Of a DNA stretch of 64,000 nucleotides, positions 55,915 to 62,181 are shown piece by piece. A program made the translations under genes and the position numbers. Positions within the stretch are counted from its first letter, which is position 1; each line of letters begins with the position of its first letter. The stretch is from Thermocaproicibacter melissae (GTDB taxonomy: Bacteria > Bacillota > Clostridia > Oscillospirales > Acutalibacteraceae): the NCBI RefSeq assembly GCF_024498295.1, contig NZ_CP101827.1:748001-812000 (forward strand). The letters run 5' to 3'. The notes under the pieces are model-generated. The model saw nothing but the letters and a program-made list of their open reading frames with translations. It was not told the origin of the DNA and made no database searches.

Positions 55915-56142
55915 TTGGAAAACAAACAAATGGCACCGAAGGAAAATAAAAATTTTGACTTAGACCTAATTGATTCTTGCACAGATAACGTTGTTTCTGG
56001 CACTGAATGTACGGGCCTTATACCCACTCCGCCAGAAGACGAACCGGAAAGTGAATCCTACACGGAATTATACACCATACCAAAACCAGCTTCTATACGC
56101 GAAGTTCACAGAAGACGACAAGAACACAAAAATAAATCCTAA
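55915..56142 (+). CDS. Small acidic hypothetical protein (75 residues)
   Basis: A TTG at 55915 follows AAAGGAGG by 7 nt and is the likely start; the frame is open further up. The product is soluble and acidic in the middle, with the pattern C-T-G-L-I-P-T-P-P-E-D-E-P-E-S-E-S-Y and a Y-T-I-P segment, then a basic tail (R-E-V-H-R-R-R-Q-E). I have a recollection of similar short C-T-G-L-x-P proteins in other Clostridia, of no known function. A poor hairpin (56174-56192) with T-rich flank may end it. Confidence 0.65.
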   Translation: MENKQMAPKENKNFDLDLIDSCTDNVVSGTECTGLIPTPPEDEPESESYTELYTIPKPASIREVHRRRQEHKNKS

Positions 56143-56209
56143 CTATACTTCTTCGGTAATATGATGTTCTCCCAGAGGGCCAATTGGCTCTTTCATTCGG
56201 CTGCATGAA

Positions 56210-56238
56210 TTGAATCATAATTCTGTTCATGCTATAAT
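56210..56238 (+). promoter_or_regulatory. Sigma-A promoter for the MIF-like gene
   Basis: TTGAAT (56210-56215), 17 nt, TATAAT (56233-56238) with TGC just before it (extended -10). About 24 nt before the start codon. Confidence 0.75.
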
Positions 56239-56261
56239 CCTTGAAGAAAGGAGAGGATCAT

Positions 56262-56606
56262 ATGCCGTCCATACAGACAAAAGTCAATATTCCAATCTCC
56301 AAAGAGCAGGAAACGAAGCTGAAAACAAAATTCGGCAAGGCCATCGAACTGCTCCCCGGCAAATCTGAGCGCTGGCTCATATTAACCTTTGAAGACAACT
56401 GTAGAATGTGGTTTCAGGGAAACGATGAACCCGCAACTGCGCTGGTTGATGTAAAATTATTCGGGAAAGCCTCTGCTGAGGATTACGAAAAGCTGACTTC
56501 CGCTCTTACACAAAGTCTGGAGGAAGTTCTAGGAATCAGCCCCGCCAGAACCTACGTTCGCTATGAAGAGGTTCAATACTGGGGTTGGAATGGTTCCAAT
56601 TTCTAA
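56262..56606 (+). CDS. MIF-like (phenylpyruvate tautomerase family) protein
   Basis: A 114-residue member of the macrophage migration inhibitory factor (MIF)/tautomerase superfamily. Proline follows the start Met (M-P-S-I), giving the N-terminal Pro that acts as the catalytic base after Met removal. The Lys in L-P-G-K-S-E fits the conserved Lys32, and the end, I-S-P-A-R-T-Y-V-R-Y then G-W-N-G-S-N-F, matches the MIF C-terminus (G-W-N-N-S-T-F in human MIF). The C-x-x-C oxidoreductase motif of MIF is missing. The ATG at 56262 follows AAAGGAGAGG; the open frame begins earlier. Its role in bacteria is unknown. Confidence 0.88.
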   Translation: MPSIQTKVNIPISKEQETKLKTKFGKAIELLPGKSERWLILTFEDNCRMWFQGNDEPATALVDVKLFGKASAEDYEKLTSALTQSLEEVLGISPARTYVRYEEVQYWGWNGSNF

Positions 56607-56617
56607 ATGGAAAGTCG

Positions 56618-56651
56618 AAGGCGGACTGCAAACACAGCAGTCCGCCTTTTT
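56618..56651 (+). terminator. Terminator after the MIF-like gene
   Basis: A perfect 12-bp stem (56618-56629 with 56637-56648, core GGCGGACTGC), 7-nt loop, then TTTT-TC on the plus strand. It abuts the convergent bofA end. Confidence 0.93.
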
Positions 56652-56660
56652 CTGCGCATG

Positions 56661-56924
56661 TCATTTCATGATGAGATTCAGCAAAAGGAGCAAAGTTACT
56701 CCCGGGATTCCGGCAACGCCGGAAACGCCGATTGTCAGTGGGCTTATGGGTAGACTGACTCCGGTAAATGTTCCGGTAAGATTGACGACCATCAGTGTGC
56801 ATAAGCCAACGAGAATTCCGCCGATTGCATGGCGTACTGGATGTCGCGACTTCATAATCACCTGAATGATACAGAGGAGTAAAAAGACGCCGCATGCGCA
56901 GAGAACAATCCATAAGTCCTGCAA
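56661..56924 (-). CDS. bofA: BofA, inhibitor of pro-sigma-K processing
   Basis: Membrane protein that holds the SpoIVFB protease inactive until the forespore signals. The C-terminal part carries the family motif: L-T-G-T-F-T-G-V-S-L-P-I-S-P-L-T then G-V-A-G-I-P-G-V-T-L-L-L-L-L. Two membrane helices are evident. The frame is open to 57038, but a TTG at 56924 behind GGGGTG gives 87 residues, the size of Bacillus BofA. The neighbour yaaL is the same as in Bacillus; spoIVFA and spoIVFB are not here. Confidence 0.9.
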   Translation of the reverse strand: MQDLWIVLCACGVFLLLCIIQVIMKSRHPVRHAIGGILVGLCTLMVVNLTGTFTGVSLPISPLTIGVSGVAGIPGVTLLLLLNLIMK

Positions 56925-56947
56925 TCGACACACCCCGCTCTTTTGAT

Positions 56948-57199
56948 TTAGAAAGCAGTGCCGCCTACATTCATTTGTTTCATCCGGCTGAGCAGATAGC
57001 GATAGCGTGCCTGAAGTTCTTCTCTTTGGTAGATGCACGCATCAATCAGGTCGCTGTCACACTCAAACTGGAACCAACAATCATTGTAGGCCAGCAGGCG
57101 GGAAACATCCTTGATTTCTGAAAGCAGCTTTTCCTGTTCAGCAGTATCGTCCTTTGTAGTACAATCCGTCCGCTGTAGCAGTTTCAGAACAGATTCCAT
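56948..57199 (-). CDS. yaaL: YaaL-like DUF2508 protein
   Basis: An 83-residue, helical, soluble protein. The pattern (L-L-S-E-I-K-D-V, then F-x-x-x-x-D-S-D-L-I-D-A-C-I-Y, then R-Y-R-Y-L-L-S-R-M-K) matches DUF2508, whose Bacillus member yaaL lies just upstream of bofA. Function unknown. GGAG lies 8 nt before the ATG. The gap to bofA is 23 nt. A sigma-E-like promoter is upstream. Confidence 0.85.
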   Translation of the reverse strand: MESVLKLLQRTDCTTKDDTAEQEKLLSEIKDVSRLLAYNDCWFQFECDSDLIDACIYQREELQARYRYLLSRMKQMNVGGTAF

Positions 57200-57224
57200 A
57201 CTAACAACTCCGCCTTCCGAATAT

Positions 57225-57254
57225 AGTTTATGTCAGTATGATGGTCTGTTATTC
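57225..57254 (-). promoter_or_regulatory. Sigma-E-like promoter for yaaL-bofA
   Basis: On the minus strand GAATAAC (57254-57248), 15 nt, CATAAACT (57232-57225). This resembles the mother-cell sigma-E boxes (K-M-A-T-A-T-T, 13-15 nt, CATACAMT): 5 of 7 and 7 of 8 matches. bofA is sigma-E dependent in Bacillus, so the match makes sense. Confidence 0.6.
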
Positions 57255-57279
57255 CAACTTTTATACAGTGGACAAGGAA

Positions 57280-59412
57280 TTATTTTCTATCTTTTTCTTG
57301 GTAAATAAAGTCAATCCGGCCGGTCGCGACATCGGCGGATACGACCTTGACACGCATCGGGGTACCAATCGTGATTCTGCTGCCTGTATGCGGGTCTACC
57401 ATCGAAAGTGCGCCGTCAAATCGGTAATTGGAATTCGGAATACTCGCGATCGGAACAAATCCCTCAACGGAGTTTTCCAATTCGACAAAAATACCGCGCT
57501 GCGTAACGCCGCTGACGACACCATCATAGACTTCGCCGATATGCTGAAGCATATACTCCGCCATGTAGCAGCTTTCAGCGCTTCGCTCGGCAGACATAGC
57601 GCGTATTTCGGCATCGGACGACATTTTTGCCGCTTCCACCGCAAACGCCTCATATTTTTGCTTGAGGGAATCTTTATTCTTGGTTTTCAGTGCATCGGAT
57701 AGAATACGGTGAATTGCTGTGTCCGGATACCTGCGTATCGGCGAAGTAAAATGGCAGTAATCCTCGAGTGCAAGCCCGAAATGGCCAAGCGGCTTTACGT
57801 CGTAGCGTGCTTTTGCCATGGTTCGCAGAAGCTGGTGAGAGATAACTTTCTGCGCCGGTGTTCCTTTGGCTTGCTCTAAGATATTCGCAAAGTCGTGTGA
57901 TGAAACCGTGCCGTCTTTGTGTTTGAGAGGCTTAGAATCGAGGCCGGCTGCGTCTACAATCTGAATCAGCGTCTTAGTGCGCTCCGGATTCGGCAGTTCA
58001 TGCACACGGTAGACAAACGGAATTCCCCGTTCTTTCGCAAACATCGCCGCTGCACGGTTTGCCGTAATCATCAAGGCTTCTATCATCTGTTCCGCCTCAC
58101 CGGTTGTACGCGGCCGTACATCAACACAAATCCCATCTTCATTTAAGGTAAACTCCGATTCGGTTGTATCAATATCGACGGAACCGTTTGCGATAAAGTG
58201 CTTTTTCAACAAAGCGGCAAGTTCTCTTGCGGCGTTAAGAGAACGGATTACAGGATGGTATTTTTCCCGGAGTTCGGGAGATGCCGTCTTTGCAAAGAGC
58301 TGATTTACCTCTGAGTAAACACCGCGAACCTTCGAGCGGATGACGCTCTTGCAAAATCGGTAGAACTCAATGTTCCCGTCTGCATCAAGGTCAATTAACG
58401 CGGAAAAAGCCAGTTTATCTTCCCCGGCGTTCAGCGAGCAAACGCCGTTTGAAAGAACCTTTGGTAACATCGGAACCACTCTGTCTGCAAAATACACAGA
58501 AGTTCCGCGTGCTCTGGCTTCGAGATCGAGATCGCCGTTCGGCTTCACATAATGCGACACGTCGGCAATATGCACGCCAAGGTGGAAACCGCCTGATCTC
58601 CTTTTGCTGACGGAAATCGCGTCGTCCAGGTCTTTTGCGTCTTCACCGTCAATCGTGCAGATTGCAGCATCGCGAAGGTCAAGCCGACCCTTAAGGTCTT
58701 CCGGCGTAATCCCCTGTGCGGCCGCTTCTTCGGCTTCCGCAAGAGCCTTTTGAGAAAATTCCGTTACAATTCCGTATTCGTCAAGAATCGCATCGGAACA
58801 GACTTTTGCGCTGCCGGCCTTGCCGTAGCGTTTTACAATTTCCGCTTCAAAATCACGGGAACGCGCCTTTCTGCGCAGTCTCACCTGCACCTTGTCCCCG
58901 TCTCCAGCCAAAGCTGCCGATTTACGGCTGACCGGCACCTCAAAGCGAATTGCGCCATCTGGAGAAAACATAACTCCGTTTTCTGTGATATGAATGACTC
59001 CGGTGAGCAATCGGCTTGCCCGCTCCGTCACGGACTCAATATCGCCGCTTAGCCCCTTTGCATCTCTTTTTAAGTGCGAAAGAATGACACGGTCCCCAAG
59101 AAACGCACCATTCAAGCTATCTTCATGGACAAACACATCATGCCCTTCGTCGGTGCGTGCAAATGCAAAGCCGTGTGAAAGAGAGATAACGGTACCTTCT
59201 GCCGTTCCCTTTTGTTTATCGGTATCCGGCAGTTTTACACGTTTCTTTTTTGTCACAATGATGCTTCCGTCATTCCTTAATGCCTCGAATGCAAAGAAAA
59301 AGTCCTTCTTTTGCTCCGGCTTTATTCTCAATGTCCGCATGATTGAGTAAAGCGGAAGACTTTGCTTTGATTTCTGCAGGCAACGCAGTATTTTCTCCTT
59401 ATAATCTTTCAA
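57280..59412 (-). CDS. rnr: RNase R (3'-5' exoribonuclease, RNB family)
   Basis: Degrades structured RNA from the 3' end. Of 710 residues: N-terminal helical part, two cold-shock-like domains, the RNB core with D-G-E-D-A-K-D-L-D-D-A-I (catalytic acids), the R-P-R-T-T-G-E-A-E-Q-M-I-E and F-T-S-P-I-R-R-Y-P-D motifs, and a C-terminal S1 domain. The TTG at 59412 lies 6 nt after GGAGG and is the likely start; the open frame runs 69 nt further into the terminator. smpB, which often follows rnr, is absent. Confidence 0.96.
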   Translation of the reverse strand: MKDYKEKILRCLQKSKQSLPLYSIMRTLRIKPEQKKDFFFAFEALRNDGSIIVTKKKRVKLPDTDKQKGTAEGTVISLSHGFAFARTDEGHDVFVHEDSLNGAFLGDRVILSHLKRDAKGLSGDIESVTERASRLLTGVIHITENGVMFSPDGAIRFEVPVSRKSAALAGDGDKVQVRLRRKARSRDFEAEIVKRYGKAGSAKVCSDAILDEYGIVTEFSQKALAEAEEAAAQGITPEDLKGRLDLRDAAICTIDGEDAKDLDDAISVSKRRSGGFHLGVHIADVSHYVKPNGDLDLEARARGTSVYFADRVVPMLPKVLSNGVCSLNAGEDKLAFSALIDLDADGNIEFYRFCKSVIRSKVRGVYSEVNQLFAKTASPELREKYHPVIRSLNAARELAALLKKHFIANGSVDIDTTESEFTLNEDGICVDVRPRTTGEAEQMIEALMITANRAAAMFAKERGIPFVYRVHELPNPERTKTLIQIVDAAGLDSKPLKHKDGTVSSHDFANILEQAKGTPAQKVISHQLLRTMAKARYDVKPLGHFGLALEDYCHFTSPIRRYPDTAIHRILSDALKTKNKDSLKQKYEAFAVEAAKMSSDAEIRAMSAERSAESCYMAEYMLQHIGEVYDGVVSGVTQRGIFVELENSVEGFVPIASIPNSNYRFDGALSMVDPHTGSRITIGTPMRVKVVSADVATGRIDFIYQEKDRK

Positions 59413-59442
59413 AGTATTCCTCCATATTTTTGATATTTCGAT

Positions 59443-59475
59443 ATAAAAAACGCTCCGCCAATCGGCGGAGCGTTT
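59443..59475 (-). terminator. Terminator between secG and rnr
   Basis: A perfect 12-bp stem (59448-59459 with 59464-59475, core CGCTCCGCC), 4-nt loop and six T on the minus strand. It lies 6 nt after the secG stop and 30 nt before the rnr start. Confidence 0.93.
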
Positions 59476-59481
59476 AAGCAA

Positions 59482-59730
59482 TCATTTTCCAAAGAACGTA
59501 TAAGCGTTAATAATAATCACAAGCAAGAAAAATCCAATGGCGATAAATTTGGTCCATCTAGCCAAAAAAGCATCAACCGACCTCGCCTGATTTTTTGAAA
59601 GGAACGTATCCGCTCCGCCTGTAACTACTCCAAGATTATCCTGATGACCTTCCTGCATCAAAACGATTATGGTAATGCCGACCGAAAAAAGCATAAGAAT
59701 GATTCCTAAAACAATCTCACCGACAGTCAT
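59482..59730 (-). CDS. secG: SecG, preprotein translocase subunit
   Basis: Small accessory subunit of the SecYEG channel. The 82-residue protein has two membrane helices (about residues 5-24 and 61-79) and between them the conserved V-L-M-Q-E-G-H-Q-D-N-L-G and loop with T-F-L-S-K-N. secG-rnr order is common in Firmicutes. Confidence 0.95.
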   Translation of the reverse strand: MTVGEIVLGIILMLFSVGITIIVLMQEGHQDNLGVVTGGADTFLSKNQARSVDAFLARWTKFIAIGFFLLVIIINAYTFFGK

Positions 59731-59768
59731 ATTTTACCTCCAAAGCTGCAAGCTATACCAATAAGCAA

Positions 59769-59797
59769 ATAGTACCACAAAAGAAAGGTATTTGCAA
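59769..59797 (-). promoter_or_regulatory. Sigma-A promoter for secG
   Basis: TTGCAA (59797-59792), 17 nt, TACTAT (59774-59769) with TGG in front, so an extended -10, on the minus strand. The start would lie near 59762, about 30 nt before the gene. Confidence 0.65.
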
Positions 59798-59820
59798 GGA
59801 AATTCTTATATTTATGTGCA

Positions 59821-59928
59821 TATTCCGTCTTTCTACGGAGACGATAATGATGGACAGGTAAGTGTTTGCGTTTGCCACTATACCTGTCTGGGTGCGGAAA
59901 GGCATTAGGCCTTTCCGCACCGTTTTTT
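59821..59928 (+). ncRNA. Candidate plus-strand small RNA with a strong terminator
   Basis: Three hairpins in a row, all reading best on the plus strand: CGTCT/AGACG (59826-59830 with 59839-59843); GACAGGTA-AGTG (59853-59864) with CACT and TACCTGTC (59876-59888), 12 bp with one bulged A; and GGTGCGGAAAGG/CCTTTCCGCACC (59891-59902 with 59910-59921) followed by six T. All neighbouring genes run the other way, and on the minus strand no T tract follows. A matching plus-strand promoter was not found, which limits confidence. It overlaps the parC-like stop codon by two bases. Confidence 0.5.
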
Positions 59929-62155
59929 ATGACAGGGTAAGCTGTTCCCCCTGCTCTTCCTCGCTCAACACAGTGCCCGAAGAAGGAATCTTTTTACGGT
60001 AACGGTCTGGTTTTGTCAACATTCCTTCTTCATATTTTTGAGCTTTTGAAAGAACAGCTCCGCGTTTCAGAGTCATAGCGGAGACGCCCTGCGTACTGCG
60101 CGTACTTTTGGACGCGATAGCGCCGGAATGAATCAGAAGAACTTTCCCCTTTGACGAAGTCAACAGGAATTCGCAGTCTTCCTCAATTTGGGCACACGCG
60201 ACCACAGGAGATTTGTCGCTGTATGCATTCACAAGTTTCTTGCGATTTGTTTTTGTTTGATAACTTGCCAAGTCAACTTTTGCAACTTTTCCGTTTTCAA
60301 AGAAAAAGAGCATATAGCCTTTATAATCCGTTGTAACGGCCATATAAATTGGGACTTCGCCTTCCTCCATGCCGAGTTGTGCAGGCAGATAATCTCCCAA
60401 AACACTCGCCTTCGTATCCGAAAAATCGGAGGCCTTCGCCTTGTAAACGGTGCAGCGGTTCGTAAAGAAGAGCAAATCCGCAGAATTTACACTCTCAATC
60501 TGCTGAAGGATAGAGTCCCCCTCTTTCAGCTTCTGCTCACCGCTCATGCGAAGTGACAAAGGAGTTATTTTCTTGAAATAGCCCTCTTTTGTAAAGAAGA
60601 GATTTACAGCATAATCCTGAACTTCTTCCTCCGGAACATTCTGCAGCTCGTCCTCATAAATAATCATGGAGCGACGCTTCTGGCCGTATTTGCGCGCGAC
60701 TTCATCCAGCTCAGCCAGAATAACCTTGCGAATTTCCCGGTCACTTTCCAGAATTTTCTGGAGTGCTGCAATATCATGCTCAATTTGTTCCGTTTCAGCG
60801 GTTCTCTTCAGAATATATTCCCGGTTCAAATGACGAAGCTTAATTTCTGCAACATATTCCGCCTGCGGCTGGTCAATTCCAAAACCAATCATCAGGTTTG
60901 GAACAACTTCCGACTCTTCATCCGTCTGACGAATAATTGCAATGGCTTTATCAATGTCGACTAGAATTGCCTGCAAACCTTTCAAAAGATGCAGCTTGTC
61001 CTGCAGGCTTTTTAACTCAAATTGTGTTCTCCGGCGTACACATTCCGTGCGGAAATGAATCCATTCGTCTAGGATTTCGCGAATTCCCATAACCCGCGGC
61101 GCACTCTTAACCAGAACATTGAAGTTGCACGAGAAGCTGTCCTCGAGCGGAGTCATCCGAAACAGTTTCGCCATTAGGCGGTCCGGATCTGTTCCACGCT
61201 TCAAATCAATGGTGATTTTCAAGCCCTCAAGGCCAGTTTCATCGCGGATATCCGAAATCTCTTTTATTTTTCCCTGCTTGACCAAGTCAACTGTCTTTTC
61301 GATGATCGCTTCAATTGTCGTTGTTGGAGGAATCTGCGTAATATCAATGCAGTTTGCTTCCTTGTCGTACGAATAGCGGGAACGGACTCGCATGGAACCG
61401 CGGCCGGTGCGGTAAACTTTTTCAAATTCCTTACGGTCGTAGATAATCAGTCCACCGCCCGGAAAATCCGGCGCAGGCAATGTGGAAAGGATATCATGCT
61501 CGGGATTTTTCATGTACTCAATTGTTGTGCGGCAGACTTCCGCAAGGTTAAACGAACAGATGGAGCTGGCCATACCGACAGCAATGCCGGTGTTGGCATT
61601 AACCAGAATTGTCGGGAAGGTAACCGGAAATAGCGTTGGTTCCTTTGTCGTGTTGTCGTAGTTATCGACGAAATCGACCGTGTCTTTTTCAATATCTTTG
61701 AAAAGTTCCTGAGAAATGGGATCTAGCTTTGCTTCTGTGTAACGGGAAGCCGCACAGGCCATATCCCGCGAATAAAACTTACCAAAGTTTCCTTTTGAGT
61801 CAACAAATGGATGCAGTAAAGCCTCATATCCGCGGCTGAGACGTACCAAAGTGTCATAAATGGCACTCTCGCCGTGTGGATTCAGTTTCATCGTCTGCCC
61901 GACAATATTCGAGCTTTTTGTCCTTGTAGGTCCCAAAAGGCCCATCTTGTACATGGTATACAGCAGTTTCCGGTGAGACGGCTTAAAGCCGTCAATTTCT
62001 GGTATCGCACGCGACATAATGACGCTTATCGCATACGGCATGTAATTTGTTTCCAGCGTTTCGGTAATCTGCTGTTTGACAATGCTGCCGGCACCTTCTA
62101 TGACACCGTGTACTTGCGGCTGTTGCACTTCACCGCCGGTATGTTTTTTCTTCAT
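59927..62155 (-). CDS. Type IIA DNA topoisomerase subunit A (ParC/GyrA-like, divergent)
   Basis: Cleaves and rejoins DNA via a tyrosine; the active site is A-A-S-R-Y-T-E. The conserved S-H-R-K-L-L-Y-T-M-Y, G-x-Y-x-P-H-G-like region (L-N-P-H-G-E-S-A-I-Y) and N-A-N-T-G-I-A-V-G-M are present. The C-terminal propeller repeats (L-F-F-T-K-E-G-Y, L-F-F-T-N-R-C, L-F-F-F-E-N-G-K) lack an obvious Q-R-R-G-G-K-G GyrA box, so this is more like ParC than GyrA. At 742 residues it is short. The start is ATG 62155 with AGGG upstream. It pairs with the B-like gene 26 nt away. Confidence 0.85.
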   Translation of the reverse strand: MKKKHTGGEVQQPQVHGVIEGAGSIVKQQITETLETNYMPYAISVIMSRAIPEIDGFKPSHRKLLYTMYKMGLLGPTRTKSSNIVGQTMKLNPHGESAIYDTLVRLSRGYEALLHPFVDSKGNFGKFYSRDMACAASRYTEAKLDPISQELFKDIEKDTVDFVDNYDNTTKEPTLFPVTFPTILVNANTGIAVGMASSICSFNLAEVCRTTIEYMKNPEHDILSTLPAPDFPGGGLIIYDRKEFEKVYRTGRGSMRVRSRYSYDKEANCIDITQIPPTTTIEAIIEKTVDLVKQGKIKEISDIRDETGLEGLKITIDLKRGTDPDRLMAKLFRMTPLEDSFSCNFNVLVKSAPRVMGIREILDEWIHFRTECVRRRTQFELKSLQDKLHLLKGLQAILVDIDKAIAIIRQTDEESEVVPNLMIGFGIDQPQAEYVAEIKLRHLNREYILKRTAETEQIEHDIAALQKILESDREIRKVILAELDEVARKYGQKRRSMIIYEDELQNVPEEEVQDYAVNLFFTKEGYFKKITPLSLRMSGEQKLKEGDSILQQIESVNSADLLFFTNRCTVYKAKASDFSDTKASVLGDYLPAQLGMEEGEVPIYMAVTTDYKGYMLFFFENGKVAKVDLASYQTKTNRKKLVNAYSDKSPVVACAQIEEDCEFLLTSSKGKVLLIHSGAIASKSTRSTQGVSAMTLKRGAVLSKAQKYEEGMLTKPDRYRKKIPSSGTVLSEEEQGEQLTLS

Positions 62156-62181
62156 TATACTCAATCCCTACCATGTTTATC

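Noticed and set aside
56536-56931. 131-codon minus-strand frame over bofA and the MIF-like gene
   Set aside because: It is a different frame from bofA, crosses a strong terminator and lacks a family pattern.
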